In this document: one piece after another, positions 1-10,268 of the stretch
How the letters are laid out: every line of letters starts with the position of its first letter
How positions within the stretch are numbered: the first letter of the stretch is position 1
NCBI RefSeq assembly: GCF_000002865.3
Contig: NW_001865040.1
Coordinates: 1,423,450-1,487,449 of the forward strand
DNA: 64,000 bases
Reading direction: 5' to 3'
Source: Monosiga brevicollis MX1
Taxonomy: Eukaryota > Opisthokonta > Choanoflagellata > Craspedida > Salpingoecidae
Notes under the pieces: model-generated
Databases searched by the model: none
Told to the model about the DNA's origin: nothing
What the model saw: only the letters and a program-made list of their open reading frames with translations
Position numbers and translations under genes: made by a program

Positions 1-1
1 T

Positions 2-3000
2 GCGACGGATGACCTTCGCCAGCGCTTTCAATGCATCGAAGGTTGCAATTTTAACATCTGCGGCGAATGTTTGCCCTATGCCGTGCCCGACTTTGACGTC
101 GAGATTATATCCGCAGAGGCTCTGCAAGCGCTGCTCGAAACATTGGCCCCCCGAGCCATAAACCCCAGCATCAACGCAGATGCTCGCCTCCGCACGCTGG
201 CTTTCACCTTGTTGCGCCTCATGGACCCTCGCTGGGTGATCCAGTGCGATGCGGCATGGGCCGCCTTTGCAAGCTGTGGGGCGTCTGATCCCCGCTGCAT
301 CGGCTATCCTTTACGCTCCGCCATCAAGCAGTGCATCACGGCGCTGCTCTGCTCAAGCACGGTGGTAGAACCTGCCGTGCTGCGCGTGACGGCTACGGTG
401 CAAGAGATTCTCAAGCGCAATCCAAACGACTCGTCCCTGGTGGCCCTGGATATGCTCGATGTGCTATTTGACAATGCGGCCTCAGCTGCACGTAGTTCAG
501 CTTCAGTCATCAGTTCATACTTTGACATCTTGGCTCTCATTTGCTTGCGCACACCACACCAGTATGGCCGCAAGGCTTGGCCAGATTGGCAGTTCCGCCT
601 TTTGATCGGCGTGTATCGTCTGTTGAACGCATCGATCCTGCAGCTTGATCGTGACAACTTGGACGCAGGAGGCAAGTTGGAGGATGGCCTCTTTTTGAGC
701 TCAAATGCTGCCGCTACCATCACGAACGTACTTAGTCACGTGAGTTCAGCCGCCTGCCTATCAGCGCCTGTTGGTGCTAGGTTGACGCCCCGGCGCAGCG
801 ACCTTCCAGCACCACCTACTTCCGCTTCTCTTCAGAGTCCCGGTCAAGGGCAGGGTCCAACTTCGAGTCAGAGCCAAGCACCGGCCGCGTCAAGCAGTGA
901 CGGAGGCGAGCTTAAGGACGCGGCATCTGGTTCAAGTGTGCATGCTGGAGATACCATTGCCATGGAGGATGAGTGCACATCGCAGCGCTGGTGCGAGCAC
1001 CTGGTGCGGGAGGCCATGGCAGACCCCAGGCCAGCGACGCTTTACGTTGCGCAGTCTGAGGTAGCTCATAGTGCCTTGGACTTGTCACCCTTTCGCTTGC
1101 TCTTCACTCTCTATGCGCGCATTTGCCAGCGTTCTCCGGCAGCGGCATGTCACGTGGTGGACTCTATTTGCGATGTTGGGGCGAGTCGGATTGATGATGT
1201 GGGCAACTCAGTCCTTTTCTTCTTGCTCATGACGGCCCTGCGACATCCGGCTGCTTGCCAGACGCTTTTGGACGGAGATGGCGGCCTCGAGTTACTTTTG
1301 CGCATGTTACACCATGCGCGCCCTGGTAGCGCCCCTCGAGAACGCGAAGGAGACTTGGAGCGCCCTGGAGCGGGGGCCAGCGCCTCGGGAGAGGGGGGCG
1401 TCCCGGCTGGGATGGCCACTGGCGATGCTTTGCCATATGTAATCGGCGAGTTTAAGCATCGAGCTCTTGCCAACCCACCCCCCAACAACTTTCACGACCA
1501 GGCGGCCACTTTGGTTCACCACCTTTTACAAACATTACGCTCGTCGTCTGTGTCAGCGGCCACGTCTTCAACAGCAGAGTCACTACATGGTGCAGGTCAG
1601 CTTATGGAGCACGCCCTCTTTCCATCCCTCCTCAATGCGATCTTAACCACCTCGCCCTCCCTACTGCCGAGCGTTTTGAATGTGGCCAGCGAGGTTTCCG
1701 AGCTGGACGCCAGCTTGGGCCTGGCATGCTTTCAAACCCTCTCGCAATTGCATGTCCCGCGAAGTCTCGTCACACGACTACCCTCACTGTTGCGGAATGA
1801 AGCACAGCGATCAACGGCCCTCGAGCAGCTATTGGGCGCCCTGAGTGTATACACAAGCTTATCGTCGAACGCGTCAGCACCACTGGCCCTGTTGCGGCGT
1901 CTCATTTGGCTTGTGGACACCAGGCTGGCGCCTCAAGTGCCAGGCACGACTTGGGCCACCGTGCAAACGGCGCTCACTAAATGTACGCTCCGGCTCCTTA
2001 CCAGCGGAGCGTTGCGGGTCGGTCCCATGGCATGTCTTCCTGGTGGCCGAATGGTCAGTGGTGAGGAGGACCAAGCTCGCCGCGGAGATGTGGGTTGTGG
2101 CTGTGGCTGTCGTGGCGCCGCGGGTAGCTCAAAACTTCACGCTGGCGCGTTGCTGTACCTTCAGCGTGGTGTCGTGGACAACGCCCGCGTGATTGATCGA
2201 GGCCACGGACGTCTTATCTCCCTGCATGGCGGTGTACGATGGGACTCTCAGCCCCAGCACGTTGCTGGTTTGCCCCCTTTGCGTCATGTGGAGGTGACCT
2301 CAACGACTGACCTGATGCCGAGCGTGGGTGCCACGGCTCTGACGGTCGTAGCACCGCCTGCCATTTCTTCCCGGCACAATGCCAATTCCTCAGGCTCATT
2401 TGGTACCACGGCTCACCTGGTCACGGTGCGCTCCACTGACGTGCGCGATCGCACTGCACATATCGCCCCCGTGCATGCGCATCAACGCGATCTGCCTCTG
2501 CAAGCACCGTTCAGTTCACTCGTGGTGCTTCCAAATCTGGCTGGAGATGCGGAGGCTTGGACAGCGGCAGCCTTCATGGATGATGCCTTTTGGCCAGCTT
2601 GGACTGCTCTGGCCTCGTCACAACCACAGGTCGTACGGGCGGCGCTTGAGGCCGTAACACATCACCTAGCTGATGTACCGGAGTGGTCCATGGACGTCAG
2701 CTCGACACTGCGCACTCAACTGCTACGATTCGTGCCAGAAGCCGTGCGCAGCCTCGTCCTGTCGCACGGGTGGAGCGCCGCTGTGCAGGCGCACTGGCAG
2801 GAGCGCGTTCGTGCATTGGTGCAAGCGGCACGCGAGAATAATGCAGGGTTGGCGCTTTGGACTCTGGGTTCGTACGTTCTCGACCTGTGTTGCGTGCTTG
2901 GCCTCTTGTTAACGTCAGTTGCCCGGGGCACCGTGGCAGGCTGGCTGGCTGAGCAAGGTTGGGACGTGCTCGGGCCCCTGCGCGCTCGAGAGGGGGTCGA

Positions 3001-6000
3001 AGCTCCGGAGTGGTTTGTGCGGCTGCAACTGCGGTTAATTGGCGCACTTGGGCTGGACTGTCGCGCCGGCGCGATGCTTGCTTCTCATATTTCACTGGAT
3101 CTGATGCCAATTGCCCTGCGTGCATTGAGCACCATCACGTCTGATGCCATTCTGCTTGAGCTTCGCCCCGAATCGAGCGCGATGGCCGCCCTACGCGTTG
3201 TACAACCCGCTGGGCAATATCTTGGCACGACCGCTGAGGGTGGGCACCTGTTTAGCGTACCCGCCCAACGCACTGTACGTTGGGTGCGCCAGTGTTTGCT
3301 GGAGGTACCGCCAACGGCCGCTAGCGCAGTTTTGCACGCCGTAACGTTGTTGTCCGATGCCGTTCTGATCGACCGTATGCGCTTTTGTTTTGGAGACAAG
3401 TGCATTTTGACGACGCCGGACGCGCAAGTAGTGACCTGTATGGTGCAGGCGGTACACACTTGCTCCGTCTGGCTTCTGACTGAAGCCGACGAGCATTACC
3501 ACGTGCATATTTCGGACTTGGAGGCTGGCGTGTACCAGCTACGCGCCTTTGACGCTTCCGCCACGCACTTTGCCGTTCCATCAGCAACGTTGGCAAGCCT
3601 GTCGACGGGGCAAGGGCACGTGGTGCTTCAAGTCTTGGTCGACGGGCATGGACGTGTGCAATTCCACACGGCAGGTAGTCAGCCGCAGTCGGCTGCCAGC
3701 CTCAAGAGTGGGCCAACCGAACGAGGGGCCCGCTTGCTCGAGTTCGTTTTATTGCGAGTGATGTTGGAGAAAAATCTGCTGGCCGATCGCTTGCACGCGG
3801 CCGTGTCCGCCTTACAAGCCGTGTTACAAGGCGGGCCCGTGACAGCCTCTCTGTGTGGTTTCCTGGGGCTCCGGGATTGGGATCTGCGCTTGTCCGAGTG
3901 GCGTGATCTGTACCTGCGGATCTTGATCACGCTGCGCAGTTCGCACTTGGCGCCTCGTGTTCTCAACCACCCGTTCCTTGCAGCGGTTGCCTGGGCAGCC
4001 TTTGGTTTGACGCCTATTCGGATTCTGCCCGCCGCGACGGCCCTCGAACTCAACTGTATGTTAGATGGCGTCTGGTACGCCGGGTGGGAGATGACTGTTA
4101 CGACCGCGACGAGTGCCACGGGGTCGCAAGGGGCACAGCTGTTCGCGTTCGCTGCTCGAGACGCCGCCCAGCGTTGGTTGCTGGTGGCTCAGCCCAGCGT
4201 TGACCGCACCCCCGCGCTGGATAGTCGCTATTGGCGCGTTGTGGGCGGGGTCTTGCGCAGCAACGGCATGCTCAGCTTTGACTCTCTGTGGTTGTCCAAT
4301 AAGACTGCTGGTGCTACAGACGTTATGGGCGGGCCCGAAGGGCCTTTACGCAATTCAAGCCACCGGGATGTTGCAGCACATCAGCGTCTGATGTTTGCTG
4401 TAGGACGACGAACTCTCTCTCCTGTCTTGCGAGAAGACTTTTACTTTGAAGCTCGCGTTGCAAAAGCCGCACCGCGTGCGCGACCATCGGTGGGCGGGGT
4501 GACGGGCTTGGGGCTCAACGCCGTGGCACCACACGTTGGTTTTGCGCTAGGTTCGTCAGCGCCTCGCGAGCACGGGGCGCTGCCGGCGCACATTTTGTTT
4601 GATCCCGTACGCGCAACCATCACGTGTGGAGATCATGTGGTGTTTGCTGCGGCTGTCGAGCCTTGGCAGACTCACCACGTTGTGGGTTGCGGTGTGCGAG
4701 GTGATCTCATATATTTTGCCGTTAATGGTCGTATTCTGGGAGGCTTTCACGGTCTAGCCGGCGCGACAGACATTTTTCCGTTGGTAGCGGCGACGGAGTC
4801 AGTGCGGCTGGAGCTGCGTTTGTCGAACCAGGCGGCATCTGGACAGGGTGATACCATCCGCTATTTGCCCAAAAGCGCCCGGGCTCTCATCAACACGCTA
4901 GCGCTGTCGCAGCAGGGCGCAACAGTCGCGCCCTTTACGACGGACTTGGACACGCCGCAGACTGACGGTTCGGGCCGTATCGAGGTACAGCCGGCTGCGC
5001 GACAGAGCCTGCTGCTGTTGCTGAGCAAGCTCGTGGTAGGGAGCGTGGACCATGTGGCACCCTTTTCGGATCAGCAGACAATTTCAATTGCGCAGCAAGC
5101 AGTGACTGACTTTTTGGCCGCCGGTAGCTTGACCAGCCTTGGTGAATCAGCAGCAGTCTACGATGCCGTCTTGTCACTGGGCAAGGTCCTGGTTGAGCAA
5201 TACGGGGCACGCTTTGCTCCTGCGTTTGGAGCGCACTTGAGTGAGTTTATCGAGAGCTTGCGCACATCGATGCGCATCAGTGGCCAACGTGATCAGCAGA
5301 TGCCCGCCCTTCTGGAGCGCTTTGTTGCCTTTCATACGGCCATCGAAGCATGCAATGCTTCTTCAGAGCTAGACGCCGTGGCTGAGCCGACGAGTCAGAC
5401 GCAGCCAGCTGCTGCATCAACCGACGCAGCGGCAGCTGCATACTCGGCGGCGCTTCAACCGTTAGTGCTGCAGCTGGGCGAGAGCGGACTCGAGCATCAT
5501 TCTTTTGCAGGAGAGGCCGCGCGGCATCTCTTATCCTCCTCAGGCATTCGGCGCTTGAGCTCCGAGCTGACCGACTTACGCAAGCTGCGGTGTTCGATTG
5601 ACGCGGCTATCTTTGTTTCCGTGGCCGAAGACCATTTGAATCTGATGCGGGTGCTCATTACTGGTGCCCAAGGTACTCCCTTCAGTAGCGGGTGCTTTGT
5701 ATTCGACATCTACTGCCCTCCCACCTACCCGACTGCCCCACCCAAAATGGTGTTTTTGACGACGGGTCGCGGGGCTGTGCGCTTGACACCCAATCTCTAC
5801 AACAACGGAAAGGTGTGCCTGTCCCTCTTGGGTACTTGGGAAGGCCAAAGCACGGAGCAATGGACTTCGCGGAGCACGCTGCAACAGGTGTTTCAGTCCG
5901 TACAGTCTTTGGTCCTGTGCGAGCAAATTTACTTCACCGAGCCCGGTACGGAGGACTTATCCGGGACGTCACGGGGTACACGACTCAATGCAGGCTACTG

Positions 6001-6454
6001 CAACATTGCTCGCTTCTGTACCGTGAAATACGCTCTGCTGGGGCAATTGGAAAGCCCCGATCCGGCCTTTGCCACGGTTATTCGGTGCGTAGCTCTTTCC
6101 TGGCATGCGTTTGTCATGACGCGATGCGCACTTTCTTGTCTCACCCTCTTTGTGTCTCACCCCATGTTTGTTTGCCTTGACTCTTGTGGCTGCACTGACA
6201 GGACGCATATGCAATTGCAACGTCCGCGTATCGAGGCAACGTGTCGGGAGTGGCTGCAGCAGGCCGCGCAACAGCCAGACGCTGCAGCTGCGCCACTCTA
6301 TGAAGAGCTGGTTCGCAGCCACAACCCAGCGCTGGCCCAGCGCTTTGCAGCCAGTTCCTTGGCCTACTACGAAGCTCTCAAAGAGCAGGTTGAGCGCCTC
6401 TTCCTCAAGCTTTCACAGTTGGGGCATGACGCTGCGCGTCTTGACCCACGCTAA
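2..6454 (+). CDS. Giant ubiquitin-conjugating (E2) protein with SPRY domain, 5' partial
   Basis: The frame is open from base 2, so the gene starts upstream of the window; no ATG is needed near base 71. It begins in a cysteine cluster (CIEGCNFNICGEC, bases 32-70) that resembles a ZZ or other zinc-binding fold. A long helical region with no recognisable domain follows. A B30.2/SPRY-like segment lies at about 4435-4830 (FEARVAK, VGFALG, YFAVNGRILGG). A UBC fold lies near the C-terminus (about 5550-6060), with the active-site Cys in NNGKVCLSLLGTW (codon 5816-5818). The UBC plus C-terminal helices resemble the large E2/E3 hybrids BIRC6 and UBE2O. No BIR domain is visible in this part. The role is inferred as ubiquitin transfer, with SPRY and the Cys cluster for substrate or partner binding. 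An in-frame 117-nt segment at 6085-6201 looks like an intron. The UBC call is firm; the subfamily is not. Confidence 0.8.
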   Translation, partial: ATDDLRQRFQCIEGCNFNICGECLPYAVPDFDVEIISAEALQALLETLAPRAINPSINADARLRTLAFTLLRLMDPRWVIQCDAAWAAFASCGASDPRCIGYPLRSAIKQCITALLCSSTVVEPAVLRVTATVQEILKRNPNDSSLVALDMLDVLFDNAASAARSSASVISSYFDILALICLRTPHQYGRKAWPDWQFRLLIGVYRLLNASILQLDRDNLDAGGKLEDGLFLSSNAAATITNVLSHVSSAACLSAPVGARLTPRRSDLPAPPTSASLQSPGQGQGPTSSQSQAPAASSSDGGELKDAASGSSVHAGDTIAMEDECTSQRWCEHLVREAMADPRPATLYVAQSEVAHSALDLSPFRLLFTLYARICQRSPAAACHVVDSICDVGASRIDDVGNSVLFFLLMTALRHPAACQTLLDGDGGLELLLRMLHHARPGSAPREREGDLERPGAGASASGEGGVPAGMATGDALPYVIGEFKHRALANPPPNNFHDQAATLVHHLLQTLRSSSVSAATSSTAESLHGAGQLMEHALFPSLLNAILTTSPSLLPSVLNVASEVSELDASLGLACFQTLSQLHVPRSLVTRLPSLLRNEAQRSTALEQLLGALSVYTSLSSNASAPLALLRRLIWLVDTRLAPQVPGTTWATVQTALTKCTLRLLTSGALRVGPMACLPGGRMVSGEEDQARRGDVGCGCGCRGAAGSSKLHAGALLYLQRGVVDNARVIDRGHGRLISLHGGVRWDSQPQHVAGLPPLRHVEVTSTTDLMPSVGATALTVVAPPAISSRHNANSSGSFGTTAHLVTVRSTDVRDRTAHIAPVHAHQRDLPLQAPFSSLVVLPNLAGDAEAWTAAAFMDDAFWPAWTALASSQPQVVRAALEAVTHHLADVPEWSMDVSSTLRTQLLRFVPEAVRSLVLSHGWSAAVQAHWQERVRALVQAARENNAGLALWTLGSYVLDLCCVLGLLLTSVARGTVAGWLAEQGWDVLGPLRAREGVEAPEWFVRLQLRLIGALGLDCRAGAMLASHISLDLMPIALRALSTITSDAILLELRPESSAMAALRVVQPAGQYLGTTAEGGHLFSVPAQRTVRWVRQCLLEVPPTAASAVLHAVTLLSDAVLIDRMRFCFGDKCILTTPDAQVVTCMVQAVHTCSVWLLTEADEHYHVHISDLEAGVYQLRAFDASATHFAVPSATLASLSTGQGHVVLQVLVDGHGRVQFHTAGSQPQSAASLKSGPTERGARLLEFVLLRVMLEKNLLADRLHAAVSALQAVLQGGPVTASLCGFLGLRDWDLRLSEWRDLYLRILITLRSSHLAPRVLNHPFLAAVAWAAFGLTPIRILPAATALELNCMLDGVWYAGWEMTVTTATSATGSQGAQLFAFAARDAAQRWLLVAQPSVDRTPALDSRYWRVVGGVLRSNGMLSFDSLWLSNKTAGATDVMGGPEGPLRNSSHRDVAAHQRLMFAVGRRTLSPVLREDFYFEARVAKAAPRARPSVGGVTGLGLNAVAPHVGFALGSSAPREHGALPAHILFDPVRATITCGDHVVFAAAVEPWQTHHVVGCGVRGDLIYFAVNGRILGGFHGLAGATDIFPLVAATESVRLELRLSNQAASGQGDTIRYLPKSARALINTLALSQQGATVAPFTTDLDTPQTDGSGRIEVQPAARQSLLLLLSKLVVGSVDHVAPFSDQQTISIAQQAVTDFLAAGSLTSLGESAAVYDAVLSLGKVLVEQYGARFAPAFGAHLSEFIESLRTSMRISGQRDQQMPALLERFVAFHTAIEACNASSELDAVAEPTSQTQPAAASTDAAAAAYSAALQPLVLQLGESGLEHHSFAGEAARHLLSSSGIRRLSSELTDLRKLRCSIDAAIFVSVAEDHLNLMRVLITGAQGTPFSSGCFVFDIYCPPTYPTAPPKMVFLTTGRGAVRLTPNLYNNGKVCLSLLGTWEGQSTEQWTSRSTLQQVFQSVQSLVLCEQIYFTEPGTEDLSGTSRGTRLNAGYCNIARFCTVKYALLGQLESPDPAFATVIRCVALSWHAFVMTRCALSCLTLFVSHPMFVCLDSCGCTDRTHMQLQRPRIEATCREWLQQAAQQPDAAAAPLYEELVRSHNPALAQRFAASSLAYYEALKEQVERLFLKLSQLGHDAARLDPR
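6085..6201 (+). other. Probable in-frame intron in the E2 gene
   Basis: The segment starts GTGCGT and ends in a pyrimidine-rich stretch plus CAG. It is 117 nt (39 codons) without a stop. Removing it joins VIR to THMQLQRPRIEATC, which reads like the helix after a UBC fold. The retained peptide is hydrophobic and Cys-rich, unlike its flanks. Confidence 0.7.
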
Positions 6455-6743
6455 AATTTCGTTCAATGTTTTTTATTTTTTATTTTTTTAGGAAGGTTCA
6501 CACATCCAAGGCCGTCATTTGTTTTTGTTTGTGTATTTTGAGTTTTCCGTGACGCTTCTTCTGCCATCACTCCCGCGGCTGAGCCGCCTGGTCGATAAGG
6601 CATGTCGTTATGATGATCTAAAAATTTATCCAGCTATGCATTTTCGTTGGCTCCTCTCAGAACCCACACTTTGCCAAAAGAGCATGACACAGGCACAACC
6701 CCTTTGTTGTTTTGATTTTTGATTTTTGATTTTTTTTGGATCA

Positions 6744-6842
<99 letters not shown>

Positions 6843-7058
6843 CGGCTGACGCGAGAGAGTGGAGGTCAATGTTACTCGCCTGCGCTGACGGCAGCAGGCC
6901 ATGGGGGTTGTTACGCGAGCAGGATATTCAGCGCAGATCCAACGGTACGAGGCGCGTCAGCCTTGGTGAACTTTCCCTTGCTGTCGCTGCCCTCGCTGAA
7001 CACCACCGCGAGTCCTTGTACCAGCCCTCTTCTCGCACAACCCCGCTGTTCACCCACC
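6455..7058. other. Intergenic: E2 3' end to PH-TIPE start
   Basis: It holds T-rich 3' flank sequence, a 96-nt CA microsatellite and about 220 nt of 5' flank to the PH-TIPE gene. No gene is seen. Confidence 0.6.
6745..6840. repeat. (CA)48 microsatellite
   Basis: It is an uninterrupted run of CA. One frame (His-Thr) stays open through it into the downstream PH-TIPE gene, but this is treated as chance. Confidence 0.97.
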
Positions 7059-8267
7059 ATGGCTGCTGCAGCTGAGCAGGAGATAGAGGTGGCCAGTGCG
7101 GTCAATGAGCAGTTGGGCCAAATGACACTCGAGTCTGCCACAGCGGTGGCGGGCCCATCTGCCGCCACCTCAAAGCAGGATCCTGTTGGCGACGACACGC
7201 AGGCTGGTTTGCACGAGTCTCAAGATGGCCGATCTCACCACGATGATGAAGAGGATGAAGATGGTGACGAGGGTGGGGTGGAGGGCGACGAGGTGATTCG
7301 GCCGCCCAGTCCAGCTAGCATCACCGCACCATCAGAGCTACCAGCCGCTACCATGGAGGGCTATCTGCTGAAGAAATGTCGGCGCAACGGTGACGAGCGC
7401 CCCTGGAAGCGGCGTTATTTTGTTCTGGTCCAGGGCAGTTTGCTCTATCACCACATGGCGTCGAAAGAGGATCCACCGCGATTATTTGTGCATCTCAGTG
7501 GAGTCACGCTCTTGCCTTGCGAGGCGCCTTCTGGTCGGGGCATTGGCTTTCGCTTGCCCGACCGGCGGATCTTTGGTCTCGCCGTGGAGGGTGGCGCAGC
7601 TTTGCACGACGCCTGGTGGCAGCAGCTAGAGGTGGCTCGAAGCCTGCCTATAGTTTTAGTGCCCGATGTTGACGACAGCCATGCTACACTTTCTAGCCTG
7701 GGCAAAATGCGCTCTGCCCTGGCAAGCGCATTTGCCACGTCTCGTCTGGGACGCCTGCTTATTAAGCGTTACCTGGACGAGGCCGCGCGGGTTTTGATTC
7801 ACACCGTGGTTGATTTTGTACGGGTAGAGCGCGGGGATCGGTTGGCATCTCGCTTGGAGGGCTACATATTTGATATTGCCGCGCGCATCGCCGTGATTGT
7901 TCACGCCAACGCACTTCCACCGGGTGTGGATAAGCTGGCACTCTACGATCGAACGCTGGATTTTTGTCAGGGGTTTGTGCACTTTGCGCGCGACCGTCGT
8001 CTGGCAGCGGAGCGGCGTGCGGTGGCCAACGCCTCAGTGGCCCCGGTTAACTTGGAGCTCTTGGTAGACTCCATCTCCTATGTCGCTGCGGCCTGGCGTG
8101 GCATTCTATTACCCAACGTCTCCACACGGGTTGTGGATCGGTACGATTTTGTGATTGACTCTTTATTTTCGCGTGATCAACTGAGCGCTATATTCGAGAA
8201 AGAAAGTCACCGTGAGCGCATGGCCATCGTGGAGCGAAGTCTGCGAACCTTGCTGGAGACCTACTAG
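7059..8267 (+). CDS. PH domain fused to TNFAIP8/TIPE-like domain
   Basis: It encodes 402 aa in one exon. The start at 7059 (CACCATGG context) was chosen because upstream codons run into the CA repeat. Residues 1-95 are low complexity with an acidic stretch. Residues 99-196 form a PH domain (MEGYLLKK start, WKRRYFVLVQGSLLYH, late Trp in DAWWQQL). Residues about 210-402 are all helical and match the TNFAIP8/TIPE pattern: an RLLIKRYLDE helix, a middle HANALPP loop, then LELLVDSISYVAA and a final ERSLRTLLETY helix. TIPE proteins bind and move phosphoinositides through a hydrophobic cavity, so a linked PH domain suggests a membrane lipid-signalling role; that is inference. The PH call is strong and the TIPE call moderate. 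I know of no animal TIPE with a PH domain. Confidence 0.75.
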   Translation: MAAAAEQEIEVASAVNEQLGQMTLESATAVAGPSAATSKQDPVGDDTQAGLHESQDGRSHHDDEEDEDGDEGGVEGDEVIRPPSPASITAPSELPAATMEGYLLKKCRRNGDERPWKRRYFVLVQGSLLYHHMASKEDPPRLFVHLSGVTLLPCEAPSGRGIGFRLPDRRIFGLAVEGGAALHDAWWQQLEVARSLPIVLVPDVDDSHATLSSLGKMRSALASAFATSRLGRLLIKRYLDEAARVLIHTVVDFVRVERGDRLASRLEGYIFDIAARIAVIVHANALPPGVDKLALYDRTLDFCQGFVHFARDRRLAAERRAVANASVAPVNLELLVDSISYVAAAWRGILLPNVSTRVVDRYDFVIDSLFSRDQLSAIFEKESHRERMAIVERSLRTLLETY

Positions 8268-8782
8268 CCTCCCGCACCTTGTGTTCCGGTCAAGTTTAAG
8301 ACAACAAACGAGGCACCACACTCATTCGAGGTTGTCACATCGTGATGGCCCAGCACGAATTTTATTCACCTTCTGACCCAACCCGTTTCCATGAGCGCAC
8401 ATCCGCTCCCGCTCACACTCTACCAATGCTCTTGTTGTTGAGACAACACTTGGCAATGTGGGAAAGCAATCAAATAAACCAAAAACCAACATATTCAATT
8501 AGGACAATGAGAGACAGGAGTGCTTGTAGCGGCAGGGTTTGATGCCATCCACACCGCACTAATATTTTGAATTCAATCCAAGGCACCAAGCATGCTTTCA
8601 AGCAGTCCCAGCATGGCGCAACAAGAGCGGAGCCTGTTCTGGTTTGATTGTACAAAAGGATGGCGAAGAAAAATTCGGGGGACTGGCAGCCTTGCGGCAC
8701 CAGAATCAATGCCAGGATGGGAGTTCAAGCCGACAAGTCAGAGCAGTTCGGTCTTTGCGCTGACCGTTGACTTTGAATGGGC
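8268..8782. other. Intergenic, convergent 3' ends
   Basis: The 3' ends of PH-TIPE (+) and MOB1 (-) face each other here. No coding exon is recognised. Confidence 0.5.
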
Positions 8783-10268
8783 TCACTTCTTGCAAAGAGC
8801 TGCAGACAGGTCTTTGAGAGGCTCCAACTCCTTGGTTGGAATCAGGTTGAATTCCGTGGCAAAGTAGTAAAAGTGCTTGTAGCACGTGTTGATATGTGCC
8901 TCCTAATACATCGGCAAAACCAAATACAAGCTGGGGCGTAAGGCGAATACAAAGTCTACAAACGATGGACGATCATTTCAAAAAACAGAGGACGCCAAAA
9001 GTGCCCCAACAACGAACCGCGCCAATCTCCGACAGCTGGTTAAAGTGCTCGTAGTAGACATGCGCGAAGACACGAAACAATCTATGGTTGAGAAGAGGAT
9101 GAGGCTTGCTTGACGGAGCGGGATAGGGACCTCAACAACTTCCGTAGAGGTGGTCTGTCTCGCCTGAGGTGCAGCACGGGCGCACGTACCGGCGAAACAT
9201 CTGTTGGATGATTTTTTGGAAATCCTTGGGAAAGGGCACCTCTGAAGGTCCATTTACATCCAATGTATAGGTGAATGCGATGCCTCGCAAAAAGGGCGAA
9301 AGGTGGATGCACTCACATGTGCTAGCTTGAATTGGGGCAAAAAGAACAAACCTGGGTTGGACGGGAATTTGCTTTCATCACTGATGATTTGCTCAATCCA
9401 GTCCATGAGCAACGAAATGTACTATGGGAGCACAGCAGTGGGATGGGATATGGTAAGAGGAGAGCCATGCAACAAAGCCGATTGGCCGGTAGGCGTCGGA
9501 ATACCACAGAGGCACCGTGCCCACCTTGGGGGCGCTGACGTAGGTGGGGCGTTTGTACTCGGCCGAGGTATCGTCCTTCCATTGATACTCATACGCGGGG
9601 CCAGCTCGCATCATGGGGCAGCTTTCCTCTGTGCAAAAATCACACACAGCGCCGTAGACCAAGTTGACACTGCGACAACAAGGCCATGGGCGTGAGTGCT
9701 ACAGGCGCGCAGGGCAGCCATTGGAAATGCATCACAAATGACTAAAGAGCAAGTGACTGTGCGTGCCGAACCGGTTGAAAAATTCGACGGCGGAAACGGC
9801 CAGCCATTCATTCATGTCTTCTCCCTCAGGAAGCTTGACGGCTTGACGAAGGTCAATGCCCGAGTTGAGCGTGGCCTACGGCGAGTGATGTTTGAAAAGC
9901 ACCATGTGAGCGCGCAGAAATTCTGTGGCAGGGACATGGCAATTTCATGCGTGCGTAGGCGAAAACACCAGCCAACAGTCAAACCAAAACATGGGGACAA
10001 GAAATACTGACCACGGCCTTCTTGTGGAGCTCATGGCGGAGCGAGCCTTCTTTAAAGTTTTTCTTCGCGCTAAAGTCAGCAAGCCAGGGCAGATGTACAG
10101 TGTTACATAGAGATAGATAGACATGTGCCAGGAGAATAGGGTTCACCATGGGATAACGGCCAGTCGAGGTGTCCGAAGACGTGACTCTCCTCTTGCTGTC
10201 CCAGGCTCCCTCATGACCATGAGCCAAGCAAAACCGTACCGGAATGTTTTGCCAGACATGCGAAACAT
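8783..10268 (-). CDS. MOB1: MOB kinase activator 1
   Basis: It has eight exons: 10240-10268, 10012-10069, 9772-9875, 9525-9669, 9352-9421, 9190-9241, 9018-9081 and 8783-8902. They sum to 642 nt, or 213 aa, against about 216 aa for animal MOB1, and all phases agree. It starts [19 protein letters not shown], then [14 protein letters not shown], the zinc-site motif [19 protein letters not shown] and [12 protein letters not shown], which carries the two zinc His. It ends [21 protein letters not shown]1 binds and activates NDR/LATS kinases in the Hippo and mitotic-exit pathways. Nothing is missing. The conserved length and motifs make this secure. Confidence 0.96.

Noticed and set aside
71-6454. 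Translation start at base 71 of the E2 gene
   Set aside because: Base 71 is TTG, and the same frame is open back to base 2 with a Cys-rich zinc-like motif. The gene simply continues upstream.
6626-6840. Poly Cys-Val and His-Thr frames over CA/TG repeats (also near 24040-24290 and 55464-55760)
   Set aside because: They are products of dinucleotide repeats with no domain or conserved start; the repeat itself explains them.
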